A stretch of DNA of 64,000 nt from Kitasatospora sp. MMS16-BH015 (GTDB lineage Bacteria > Actinomycetota > Actinomycetes > Streptomycetales > Streptomycetaceae): NCBI RefSeq assembly GCF_002943525.1, contig NZ_CP025394.1, forward strand, positions 3,906,001 to 3,970,000. Direction: 5' to 3'. This document shows, in pieces, positions 32,390 to 40,532 of this stretch. The position numbers and the translations under genes are program-made. Each line of letters begins with the position of its first letter. Within the stretch, counting starts at the first letter, position 1. Under the pieces are notes generated by a model that did no database searches, was not told where the DNA came from, and saw only the letters and a program-made list of their open reading frames with translations.

Positions 32390-35300
32390 ATGAAGATCAG
32401 ATCAGCCAGCGTCACAATTGCCATTTCCCTGATATCGACCCTGGTGGCCACTCAGGCCGCACACGCGGACACGAACCGACCGGCCGACCGGTCTGCAGTC
32501 AATGTCGCCGCCGCCACGGATGCCGCCGTCGCAAAGGCGCGTAATTCCGGCAAGCCAGTCGACATCCCCGAGGCCACCGACGCCTACAAGACCGTCGCCG
32601 CGCTCCCCGACGGGCGGCTCACCGCGACCATGTCGGCCACCCCGCAGCGCGCGTCGAAGAACGGCAAGTGGGTGCCGATCGACACCACCCTGCGCAAGAA
32701 CCAGGACGGCACGTTCTCGTCCGCCGCGACCGTCAACCCGCTGAGCATCTCGGGTGGTGGCAAGGGCCCGCTCTACACACTCAACAACGGCGGCCGTCAC
32801 CTCTCCGTAAGCTGGCCGACGGCCCTGCCGACCCCCGAGGTCAGCGGTGGTAGCGCCACCTACCGCGAGGTGCTGCCCGGAACGGACCTCAAGCTCGTCG
32901 CGGGCCCCGAGGGCGGGGTCTCGGAGCTGCTCGTGGTCAAGACCCCCGAGGCCGCGCGGAACCCCGCGCTGTCGGAGCTGAGCCTCAAGCTGGACACCAG
33001 CCCCGGGCTCACCGCCACCACCGACCCGGCGAACGGCCCGCAGATTGTCGGCCCCGACGGCACTCCGGTGTTCCGTTCACCTGCTGCCACCATGTGGAGC
33101 GCCGGTCAGACCGCGCCCGCCGCGAGCCCGTCCCTGGCCGCACGGCAGGCGCCGGCGGAGGCCCCGGCCGCCTCGGACGCCCCGCTCCCCACCGCCAAGG
33201 TCGGCAAGGTGGCCACCACCCTGGACGGTCACGGGCACATCAAGCTCACGCCGGACCAGCGGCTGCTCACCGACCCCACGGTCAAGTTCCCGCTGACCAT
33301 CGACCCGCCGTGGGTGCCGTGGAGCGCGAACAGCAACGCGTGGACGATCATCGACAGTGCGTTCCCGGACCAGAACTACCTCAACGGGAACATGAACCCC
33401 GAGGACCCGGGAGTCGGCTACCAGGGCTGGCAGGCTCCGTTTTCCAAGCGCGAGGCGCTCTACCAGTTCTCCGTGGGCTGGCTCGGTTCAAGCCACGTGT
33501 ACCGCGCGGCGCTGAACACCACCCAGACCACGTCCGCCGACTCCAGTTGCACCCAGTACCCCATCTCGGTGGACAGCACCAAGGTGATCAACACCGGCAC
33601 CACCTGGCACAACGACCCTGCCGTGCTCGCCCACCAGGACAGCCAGCCCGTCGGCGGCACCGGGTGTGGAGCCGGCACCGTCTCGTTCAACGTCCTCCAA
33701 GCCGTCCAGAACGACGGCGGAGCGGGTGACGACCAGGCGGGGACAGTCACCTTCCTGCTCTCCGGTGACGAATCCGACACCGCCCGCAACGGCTGGAAGC
33801 GCTTCGCGAAGACGGCTTCCCTCACCGTGACCTACAACCGGGTGCCCAACGCCCCCACCTCCACCGTCGTCTCCCCTGCCCCGGTGAACGGCAACGCCGC
33901 CGACCCGCAGGGATGCAACCAGAACGGCGGCTACGGCTGGTACGGCAAGATCGTCGGTAACCTGACGTTCTCCGCGAAGGTCTCCGACCCCGACGGGGGC
34001 GCCCAGAACGTCAGCGCGCAGTTCGGCGTCAACGACAACACCACCGGCCGCGACGTGGTCACTCTCGGCAGTTCCGGCTCCACCGGCAACAGCGTGTCCG
34101 GCGGCGGCGGTACCAGCAGCATCGCCGTCCCCGGGTCGTCCTTCACCGACGGGCACCTGTACTCCTGGCGAGCCAAGACCACGGACACCATCGACGTCTC
34201 CGCCCAGTCGCCGAACTGCCACTTCTACCTCGACACGACGGCCCCGAACAGCCCGACGGCAAGCACGCCGAACGGCATCCAGACCGTCGGCAAGCCCACC
34301 ACCATCCGCCTAACAGGGGCGGGCGACCCGGCCCCCACCGGCGGTGCGGCCAGCGGGGTCAGCTACTTTATCTACACCACCAGTGGTGACGCCTCCGACC
34401 TGACCGGCGGCCGGGGTACCAAGCTCGCCCCCGGGAACTCCGACTTTACGATCCAAGGCAACACCTGGGGGGCGAACACCGTCTGGTTCGCCGCTGTGGA
34501 CCGGGCCGGGAACATGAGTGCCCCCGCCAGCTTCACCGTCAACGTCCCGGACGACCTGAGCTCCAACGTCTACCCCGGCGACATCAATGGGCTCTCCGAC
34601 GCCAACGGGCTCAAGCACCCGGACATGCTGGCCGTGGACAACAACGGCGGCCTGCGGCTCTACGACATCACCCAGGACTCCAGCGCTTCCGGGTACGCCG
34701 CCAGCAACATCGACTCCCCCAATGGCGTCGACTGGAGCAACACCTACCTGGCGCACCGGGGCAGCTACAGCGGTAACCGCTTCGACGACCTCTTCGCGAT
34801 GCACAAGGGTGCCGGCCAGCTCTACCTGTACGTCAACCAGTCGACCCAGGGTGCCTTCAACCCGGCGACGGACAAGTATTTCGCTACGGCAAACACCGGA
34901 CGGCTCCCGGTCCTGCGTCCGACGTGCGATGCCGGCGACTGCACCGGTTACAGCGACACCTGGGCGAGCGTCACCCAGTTGCTCGTCCCCGGTGACCTGA
35001 CCGGGGATGGCATCCCCGACCTGCTGACCTACGAGACGTACAACGGGGTCCGCGCTCTCTGGCTGTACCCGGGCAACTTCGGCGGAGGTGCGCTCGGCTC
35101 CCCGCAGAAGGTCGCCACCACGCTGAGCGGCGGCACCGCCGCCGCGCTGAACGACGGCATGTTGATGGCGCCGGGCGACGTCAGCAATGACGGCATCCCG
35201 GACCTGTGGTTCCGTTCCAAGGCCAGTGGCGCGATCTACCAGTTCACCACCGCCCGCAACGGCTCCACCATTACGTTCACCAACGACACCAGGATCGGCG

Positions 35301-35524
35301 AGCTGGACCCGACGTCCTCCCCGCTGGTCACCTCGCTCGGTGACATCAACGGGACGACCCCGTCCTTCGCCGACCTGTTCGCGACCAACACGGACGGCAA
35401 GCTCTACTTCTGGCTCGGCCAGCAGCCCACTGCCAGTGACTACCACGCCTTCGGCAACTCCATCGTCAGGGGCCTCAGCGGCTGGAACTCCATCGTCAAC
35501 ATCGAAGGAAACATGGTCTCCTGA
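32390..35524 (+). CDS. Secreted FG-GAP/VCBS-repeat protein, RHS-associated
   Basis: 1,044 residues from ATG 32390. There is a signal peptide (MKIRSASVTIAISLISTLVA, AxA site AAHAD). The N-terminal region (about 30-300: KPVDIPEATDAYKTVAALPD, KNGKWVPIDTTLRKNQDGTF) matches the N-terminal segment I recall on Streptomyces RHS and LamG exoproteins. The middle (about 300-720) contains Ig/fibronectin-like beta domains (PNAPTSTVVSPAPVNGNAAD, DTTAPNSPTAS). The C-terminal 300 residues are four FG-GAP-type repeats with calcium-binding-like loops (GDINGLSDANGLKHPDML, GDLTGDGIPDLLTY, GDVSNDGIPDLWF), forming a beta-propeller-like module. It diverges from the RHS gene and probably works with it at the cell surface. 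The partnership is inference. Confidence 0.75.
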   Translation: MKIRSASVTIAISLISTLVATQAAHADTNRPADRSAVNVAAATDAAVAKARNSGKPVDIPEATDAYKTVAALPDGRLTATMSATPQRASKNGKWVPIDTTLRKNQDGTFSSAATVNPLSISGGGKGPLYTLNNGGRHLSVSWPTALPTPEVSGGSATYREVLPGTDLKLVAGPEGGVSELLVVKTPEAARNPALSELSLKLDTSPGLTATTDPANGPQIVGPDGTPVFRSPAATMWSAGQTAPAASPSLAARQAPAEAPAASDAPLPTAKVGKVATTLDGHGHIKLTPDQRLLTDPTVKFPLTIDPPWVPWSANSNAWTIIDSAFPDQNYLNGNMNPEDPGVGYQGWQAPFSKREALYQFSVGWLGSSHVYRAALNTTQTTSADSSCTQYPISVDSTKVINTGTTWHNDPAVLAHQDSQPVGGTGCGAGTVSFNVLQAVQNDGGAGDDQAGTVTFLLSGDESDTARNGWKRFAKTASLTVTYNRVPNAPTSTVVSPAPVNGNAADPQGCNQNGGYGWYGKIVGNLTFSAKVSDPDGGAQNVSAQFGVNDNTTGRDVVTLGSSGSTGNSVSGGGGTSSIAVPGSSFTDGHLYSWRAKTTDTIDVSAQSPNCHFYLDTTAPNSPTASTPNGIQTVGKPTTIRLTGAGDPAPTGGAASGVSYFIYTTSGDASDLTGGRGTKLAPGNSDFTIQGNTWGANTVWFAAVDRAGNMSAPASFTVNVPDDLSSNVYPGDINGLSDANGLKHPDMLAVDNNGGLRLYDITQDSSASGYAASNIDSPNGVDWSNTYLAHRGSYSGNRFDDLFAMHKGAGQLYLYVNQSTQGAFNPATDKYFATANTGRLPVLRPTCDAGDCTGYSDTWASVTQLLVPGDLTGDGIPDLLTYETYNGVRALWLYPGNFGGGALGSPQKVATTLSGGTAAALNDGMLMAPGDVSNDGIPDLWFRSKASGAIYQFTTARNGSTITFTNDTRIGELDPTSSPLVTSLGDINGTTPSFADLFATNTDGKLYFWLGQQPTASDYHAFGNSIVRGLSGWNSIVNIEGNMVS

Positions 35525-35549
35525 CCTGATCCACCCGAGCTGACGCTCC

Positions 35550-35584
35550 GATGGCCCCGTCTCCGATCCGGAGGCGGGGCCATC
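35550..35584. terminator. Strong hairpin after the FG-GAP gene
   Basis: GATGGCCCCG and CGGGGCCATC form a perfect 10-bp stem, extended inside by CTCC/GGAG pairing. It lies between convergent genes (FG-GAP protein and LysE) and could serve both. Confidence 0.7.
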
Positions 35585-35631
35585 GCGCGTCTCCGCGACC
35601 TGGGGCCCCTGAACACGCGAGACCGCCGTGC

Positions 35632-36240
35632 TCAGGCCTCCAGGGCCAGTGCGCCCGCCAGGGCTGCGAAGGCTGCTGCGAAGCCGCGGCGCAGACCGTT
35701 GGTGACGCGGGGGCTGGCGGCGATGCGGTCGCGGAAGGCGGCGAAGCGGCCGTAGGCGGTGAAGGCCAGGAAGGTGAGCAGCATGAAGACGCCGCTCAGC
35801 TCGGTCATCTTCAGCCAGGCCGTCGGGGTGCCGGCCGGGACGAACTGGGGGAGGAAGGCGAAGAAGAAGACGGTCAGCTTGGGGTTGAGGATGTTGATCA
35901 GGACGCCCTTGGTGATCACCTGGCGAGCCGGGCGCGGGGCCGTGTCCTGCTCGGTGACGGTGAGCGCGGTGCGGTCGCGCAGGGTGCTCCAGGCCATGTA
36001 CAGCAGGTAGCAGACCCCGGCGTACTTGAGCGTCTGGAAGGCTGCCGCACTCGCGTTCAGCAGCGCCGCGAGGCCCGTGACGGCGGCCACCAGGTGCGGG
36101 AGGATGCCGAGGGTGCAGCCGAGGGCCGCCACCGTGCTCGCCCGCGCGCCCCGGGCCAGCCCGGCGGCCACCGTGTAGAGCGCGCCGGTGCCCGGCGTCA
36201 CCACGATCACCATGGACGTCAGCAGGAACTCGACCGTCAT
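35632..36240 (-). CDS. LysE/RhtB-family amino-acid exporter
   Basis: 202 residues, six hydrophobic helices. ATG 36240 follows GGGGGAGACGAG. Family marks are the N-terminal PGTGALYTVAAGLARGARAS (PGP-like motif of LysE proteins), CTLGILPHLVAAVTGLAALL, KYAGVCYLLYMAWSTLRDR and GVLINILNPKLTVFFFAFLPQFV. The family exports amino acids or their derivatives across the cytoplasmic membrane. It diverges from trpF with about 60 bases between. There is no regulator of the LysG type nearby. The long frame extending to 37071 is run-through. Confidence 0.9.
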   Translation of the reverse strand: MTVEFLLTSMVIVVTPGTGALYTVAAGLARGARASTVAALGCTLGILPHLVAAVTGLAALLNASAAAFQTLKYAGVCYLLYMAWSTLRDRTALTVTEQDTAPRPARQVITKGVLINILNPKLTVFFFAFLPQFVPAGTPTAWLKMTELSGVFMLLTFLAFTAYGRFAAFRDRIAASPRVTNGLRRGFAAAFAALAGALALEA

Positions 36241-36300
36241 CTCGTCTCCCCCGTACGGCAACCCGTGCCCCCGGCACCCGGTGCAACTAGAGTGAGCGGC

Positions 36301-36900
36301 ATGTTCGTCAAGGTGTGCGGGGTACGGACGGCAGCGGACGTCGAGGCGGTGGTCGCGGCCGGAGCCGACGCGGTCGGGTTCGTGCTGACCGCGAGCGTGC
36401 GGCGGGTCGAGGCCGAGTGGGCGCGCGAGTTGGCCGCCGCCGTGCCGCCGGGCGTGCTCACCGTCGGGGTGGCGGCCGGGGTGCCGGCCGCCGAGGCGGC
36501 CCGGCTGGCCCTGGTGGCCGGGGTGCAGGCGCTCCAGCTGCACGGCGACTACCCGCGCGAGGCCTTCGCCGAACTGGCCGACCAGCCATTCCGGTTGATC
36601 CGTGCCACCGCCCTGACCGGGACCACCGAGCTCACCACCGGCGCCTACGGCGAGGACTACCTGCTGCTCGACTCCCCGGTGGCCGGCTCCGGCGAGCGCT
36701 GGGACCTCACCCCGCTCGCCCGCACCGCCCCCACCGGCCCCTGGCTGCTGGCCGGTGGCCTCACCCCGGCCAACGTGACCGCCGCGATCACGGCCGCCCA
36801 CCCCTGGGGCGTGGACGTCTCCAGCGGCGTCGAGGCCACCCGGGGCGTCAAGGACCACGCCCTGATCCACGAGTTCGTGGCCAAGGCCAAGGCCGCCTGA
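36301..36900 (+). CDS. trpF: Phosphoribosylanthranilate isomerase
   Basis: 199 residues, the usual length for a monofunctional TrpF. (Beta/alpha)8 marks: MFVKVCGVRTAADVEAV with the catalytic Cys7 of the CG(I/V)R/KT motif, AVGFVLTASVR, LQLHGDYP, LLLDSPVAGSGERWDLTPLA with the general-acid Asp and phosphate loop, LLAGGLTPANV and GVDVSSGVEATRGVKD. It isomerises N-(5-phosphoribosyl)anthranilate in tryptophan synthesis. Streptomycetes often use the dual enzyme PriA for this step, so a separate trpF away from other trp genes is noteworthy. It may be redundant or serve a specialised pathway. No SD stronger than GAGTGAGCGGC is seen upstream. Confidence 0.88.
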   Translation: MFVKVCGVRTAADVEAVVAAGADAVGFVLTASVRRVEAEWARELAAAVPPGVLTVGVAAGVPAAEAARLALVAGVQALQLHGDYPREAFAELADQPFRLIRATALTGTTELTTGAYGEDYLLLDSPVAGSGERWDLTPLARTAPTGPWLLAGGLTPANVTAAITAAHPWGVDVSSGVEATRGVKDHALIHEFVAKAKAA

Positions 36901-36904
36901 GCGA

Positions 36905-37066
36905 GTAGCGGGCCTCCCCCGGCAGGGCGGCCGGGCCGGCCGCCACGTCCTGCGCGAACCGCCGGCCCGGGCGGCCGGCCACCCCCTCGTGCGCAGGTCC
37001 TGCACGGCCTGGGAACCCCCCGTGCCCGTGGCCCCGGTGACCACGATCACGGCTTGAACTCCCCTC
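36905..37066 (-). pseudogene. Deletion remnant of an NmrA-like NAD(P)-binding gene
   Basis: Divergent from the LysR gene, the minus strand starts AVIVVTGATGTGG, the beta-strand and Gly-rich NAD(P)-binding turn expected at the start of an NmrA/SDR protein. In a neighbouring frame it continues almost at once into EGVAGRPGRRFAQDVAAGPA, which looks like the C-terminal end of such proteins. A large internal deletion of the former LysR target gene would explain this. It rests on short matches only. Confidence 0.35.
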
Positions 37067-37216
37067 GACAAACCCTTGGCGGTACCCGACTGTCCGCCAA
37101 ACGGACGATGCCAGTGGCACGATGGACGATCAAGATCGGTGTGCCGCAGGGCCCATCAGCCCGGCTCATCGATCCCAGCCACGGAACACCACCACCGGCA
37201 AACGGGGAGAAGGTCG

Positions 37217-38104
37217 TTGGACCTGACCGAGATCGAGACCTTTCTCATCCTCAGCGAGGAACTGCACTTCGGCCGGACCGCCGAACGCTTACACCTCTCG
37301 CAGTCCCGGGTCAGCCAGCTGATCCGGACGCTCGAACACCGCATCGGCGCACCGCTGTTCACCCGCACCAGCCGGCGGGTGGCGCTGACCCCGCTGGGCG
37401 AACACGCCCGCCGCGGCCTCGGCGCGGCCTACGAGGGCCTGCGGGCCAGCTTCGAGGAGGCCTGCGCCACGGCGCGCGGGGTGGTCGGCACCCTGCGGGT
37501 CGGCTTCCTGGGCTGCCTGGGCGGGCCGCCGCTCGCGGACGCCGTCTCGGCCTTCGGAAAACGGCACCCGGCCTGCGAGTTGAGCGTGCACGAGGTCACC
37601 TGGACGGATCCGTACGGGCCGCTGCGGGAGGGGCAGATCGACGTGCTGCTGACCCTGCTGCCGGTGGACGAACCGGATCTGCGGGTCGGCCCGGTGCTCG
37701 CCTCGCACGAGCGGGTGCTGGCCGTCGGCACCGAGCACCCGCTGGCCGGGCGCACCGGGGTGGACGTGGAGGAGCTGGTCGACTGGCCGCTGCTCGACGG
37801 CCCGACCGAACTCCCGGAGGCCACCAGGCTCGACCTGTTCCCGGCCTTCACCCCGCTGGGCCGCCCGCTCAGCCGGCGGTCGGGCGGGCGCACCTACCAG
37901 GAGGCGTTCCACCGGGTGGCCGCGGGCGAGTTGGTCTGGGCGACGCACGCGAGCCTGTTCCGGCTCTACCGGCATCCGGGGGTCACCCACCGCCCGCTCA
38001 CCGGCCTGGCTCCGGCCAACGCCGCACTGGTCTGGCCGAGCGCGGGCGAGAACGCCAAGATCCGCGCCTTCAGCGCACTCGCCGCCCAACTGGCGGACGA
38101 CTGA
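37217..38104 (+). CDS. LysR-family transcriptional regulator
   Basis: 295 residues. TTG 37217 is preceded by GGAGAAGG and is the only start that leaves the canonical N-terminus LDLTEIETFLILSEELHFGRTAERLHLSQSRVSQLIRTLE intact (HTH about 1-60). The effector-binding domain (about 85-290) has the usual two-lobed periplasmic-binding fold (LRVGFLGCLGGPPL, REGQIDVLLTLLPVDEPDLRVGPVL). LysR regulators usually control a divergent gene. Here that position holds only the remnant at 36905-37066, so this regulator may have lost its local target. Confidence 0.9.
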   Translation: MDLTEIETFLILSEELHFGRTAERLHLSQSRVSQLIRTLEHRIGAPLFTRTSRRVALTPLGEHARRGLGAAYEGLRASFEEACATARGVVGTLRVGFLGCLGGPPLADAVSAFGKRHPACELSVHEVTWTDPYGPLREGQIDVLLTLLPVDEPDLRVGPVLASHERVLAVGTEHPLAGRTGVDVEELVDWPLLDGPTELPEATRLDLFPAFTPLGRPLSRRSGGRTYQEAFHRVAAGELVWATHASLFRLYRHPGVTHRPLTGLAPANAALVWPSAGENAKIRAFSALAAQLADD

Positions 38105-38127
38105 AGGATGCTGGGGGAATGACCGAG

Positions 38128-38164
38128 GGCGCCCCAGGGGGGATCGATCCCCCCCTGGGGCGCC
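38128..38164. terminator. Near-perfect 37-base palindromic terminator
   Basis: GGCGCCCCAGGGGGG at the left pairs with CCCCCCTGGGGCGCC at the right around ATCGAT. It lies between the convergent LysR and DsbA-fold genes and is symmetrical, so it can act for both. Confidence 0.7.
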
Positions 38165-38233
38165 GTGGGCTCGACCGGGCCGGTGAGCGCGGGAGCGGCC
38201 GCCGCCCACCCCGGCCCGGAAGGTGTCGCGGTG

Positions 38234-38872
38234 TCAGCTGAAGTCGAGGGACCCGGTGCGGGTGCGCTTCAGCTCGAAGAAGTACGGGTAGCGGGCGAGG
38301 GCCAGGGCGCCGTCGAAGATCTTGACGGCCTCCTCGCCGCGCGGGATCTTGCTGAGCACCGGGCCGAAGAAGGCGACCCCGTCGAGGTGGATGGTCGGCG
38401 TGCCGACGTCCTCGCCCACCGGGTCCATCCCCTCGTGGTGGCTGCGGCGGATCTCGGCGTCGTGCTCGGTGCTCTCCGCCGCCTCGAGGAGGGACTCGGG
38501 CAGCTCCAGGGCGGCCAGCGCCTCCCGGGCCACCTCCAGGTAGTCCTTGTTGCCCCCCGGGTGGATCCGGGTGCCGAGCTCGGTGTACAGGTCGCGGAGG
38601 ACCGCGTCGCCCCGCAGCTGCCGGGCGGCCGCCACCACTCGGATCAGGCCGAGCGACTTGTCGACCAACTCGCGGTACCAGTCCGGCAGTTCGCGGTTCT
38701 CGTTGAGCACGTACAGGCTCATGACGCGGAAGTTAACGTCGATCTCGCGGAGCGCCTCGACCTCCAGGATCCACCGCGAGGTGATCCAGGCGAACGGGCA
38801 GACCGGGTCGAAGTAAAAGTCGACCCTCGGCCGGCCCTCGGCGGTCGTGGCGAGTGTGGCGTTCTCGGTCAT
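38234..38872 (-). CDS. DsbA-fold protein of the mycothiol-dependent nitroreductase (Rv2466c) type
   Basis: 212 residues from ATG 38872, with GGAGAG upstream. The thioredoxin-like start VDFYFDPVCPFAWITSRWIL aligns with the Rv2466c family, but the active-site CPxC is CPFA: the resolving Cys is missing (Cys at about 25, Ala at about 28). The helical insertion (WYRELVDKSLGLIRVVAAAR) and the cis-Pro loop region VGEDVGTPTIHLDGVAFFGPVL are present. The family uses mycothiol to reduce substrates. With one Cys the protein would have to work by a monothiol mechanism with mycothiol, or it acts as an isomerase-like enzyme. Single gene, convergent with LysR. Confidence 0.82.
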   Translation of the reverse strand: MTENATLATTAEGRPRVDFYFDPVCPFAWITSRWILEVEALREIDVNFRVMSLYVLNENRELPDWYRELVDKSLGLIRVVAAARQLRGDAVLRDLYTELGTRIHPGGNKDYLEVAREALAALELPESLLEAAESTEHDAEIRRSHHEGMDPVGEDVGTPTIHLDGVAFFGPVLSKIPRGEEAVKIFDGALALARYPYFFELKRTRTGSLDFS

Positions 38873-39148
38873 GCGGTCTCTCCAAGAGGCGTTCTCGTGC
38901 CCGTTCACGGCGGGCCCGGCGAGCCCCCCGACGGCCGGAGGATCGGGCGGAACTCCGATCGTGCGGCCGTCGGTGAGTCTAATTTCAGCAGCGGCGCTCC
39001 CACGCGTGAATAAGCCACGGATTGTCGACACCAGGGCAGTTCGTCGTTTCCCCCACCCCCGGGACGAGGGATTCCCGGACCGGAATCGGGGCCCGCGAAG
39101 CCACCCCGACCTGGCCGGGCACCGGGCGGCCGATCCGCCGATACTCCG

Positions 39149-40078
39149 TCAACTCGACGCCCGGGCTGGGCCGGTTGCGGCGAGGGCCGGGAGGTCGTCG
39201 AACCCGGCCATGTCCCGGCGGTGGTCGCCGTCGAAGCCCATCAGGTAGCCGAGCTGGAACCGGTGCCGGGCCCCGAACTCCTCCTTCAACCGGGCGACAT
39301 GGGACTGCAGCGAGCGCTGACTGAGCCCCAGCCGGCGGGCGATCTCGCGGTCCGATCGGCCCTCCACCAGGAGCTTGCAGATCGCCTGCCGCACGGCGGG
39401 GATCACCTCGGCGGCGGCCTGGGCGGCCGAGCCGGGGTGGAACGGGAAGCGGGCCGCCCGGTCCCAGGTGCGGTCGAAGGTGTCGGCCAGGAAGCGGACC
39501 ACCGAGCGGTCGGTCACCATGGCGGCCTGGGTCCGGTCCTCACCGGCGGGAGCACCGGGCGGGGCGTCGGAGGAGGGGATGAAGGCCACCGCGCGGTCCA
39601 CGATGACCACCTGGTCGAAGAACTCGGGCAGCGTGCGCACCTGCGCGCCGAGGCGGGTGACCACCCGGACGTACTCCTTGGTCGGCTCGTCGAAGCGCGA
39701 ACTGTGCCGGTAGAGCGTGCGCATGGCCACCTGACGACTCAGCAGCGAGCGGACGGCCTCCGTCGCTTCGGCCGGTCCGGCCCCCGGCCGGGGGCCGTCC
39801 GGCTGGGCGGTCAGCACCTCGTGCTCGGCGCCGTCCAGCGCGGCCCCGATCTCCGCGTCGATCGCCGGCCGCCCGACCAACTCCCTGACCGGCGGCGTCG
39901 GCTCGCCCCCTGCCCGGCCTTCCCCCGGGCGCCCCTGAGCCGGGCCGGACCCGACGGGCGGCAGGGCCGACCCGGCGGCGTGGTCGACGCGTCGGGACAG
40001 GTCCGCGAGGGCGTCGGCGATGTCGCGGAGCGAGCCGCCGGAGATGTCCGTTTGCTGCCGGTCCGTGTTCACTTGCAT
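39149..40078 (-). CDS. LuxR-type HTH regulator with PLD-like sensor segment
   Basis: 309 residues from ATG 40078. The N-terminal 130 residues are variable and Pro/Gly-rich. The middle (about 150-235) has the AMRTLYRHSSRFDEPTKEYV ... GAQVRTLPEFFDQVVIVDRAVAFIP pattern seen in many Streptomyces single-domain LuxR/TrmB-like regulators, which I recall as a phospholipase D-like sensory fold. The C-terminal HTH (about 245-295) is GRSDREIARRLGLSQRSLQSHVARL. It is divergent from the small membrane protein and MFS genes, which are likely targets. The annotation is good for the DNA-binding part, weaker for the sensor. Confidence 0.82.
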   Translation of the reverse strand: MQVNTDRQQTDISGGSLRDIADALADLSRRVDHAAGSALPPVGSGPAQGRPGEGRAGGEPTPPVRELVGRPAIDAEIGAALDGAEHEVLTAQPDGPRPGAGPAEATEAVRSLLSRQVAMRTLYRHSSRFDEPTKEYVRVVTRLGAQVRTLPEFFDQVVIVDRAVAFIPSSDAPPGAPAGEDRTQAAMVTDRSVVRFLADTFDRTWDRAARFPFHPGSAAQAAAEVIPAVRQAICKLLVEGRSDREIARRLGLSQRSLQSHVARLKEEFGARHRFQLGYLMGFDGDHRRDMAGFDDLPALAATGPARASS

Positions 40079-40275
40079 ACCTCGCTTCCTGGAAGGTGCG
40101 GCAATCCGAACCACGGTAGAGCTACCGCCCGGAGTCGGGGAGCGGGAGAGTGGGCGCAGCGGGCCCGCCGGACCACCGGAATTCACGCGGGGCGCGGAAT
40201 GCGACTCCGCTCGCCGATTACGGAGATCGCCGCAGTTCGGAGCCGGTGCGCATTCGACCGAGGGAGCAGATTTCC

Positions 40276-40491
40276 ATGACCCGGGAAGTCGCCGTCCAGG
40301 CCCATTCACTGGCGATTGCCACGATCGCTCTCGCGGTGTTCGCGCTCACCCTCGCGGCGGTCGTCGGCACGGTGGTCTTCGCCGGAATTCCGGCCGGCGA
40401 CCGGGCCAACCAGGGCTCGGACGCGGGGCGGAGCTCGGCCACCGGCCGGACCGCGGAGACCGGCCGGCACGCGGCGCATCCGCCGGCCTGA
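40276..40491 (+). CDS. Small single-helix membrane protein
   Basis: 71 residues from ATG 40276, with AGGGAG 10 nt upstream. It has one transmembrane helix (LAIATIALAVFALTLAAVVGTVVFAG), a short N-terminus inside and a hydrophilic Ser/Thr/Gly/His tail. No family is recognised. It lies about 40 bases before the MFS gene and in the same direction, divergent from the LuxR-type regulator, so it may be co-expressed with the MFS. Confidence 0.5.
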   Translation: MTREVAVQAHSLAIATIALAVFALTLAAVVGTVVFAGIPAGDRANQGSDAGRSSATGRTAETGRHAAHPPA

Positions 40492-40532
40492 ATGCCGGAG
40501 AATCCGGTCGGTGCCCGAATGGGACCGTTCAC

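Noticed and set aside
38128..38164. Telomere-like or integration palindrome
   Set aside because: It lies between convergent gene ends with normal terminator geometry and no integrase nearby.
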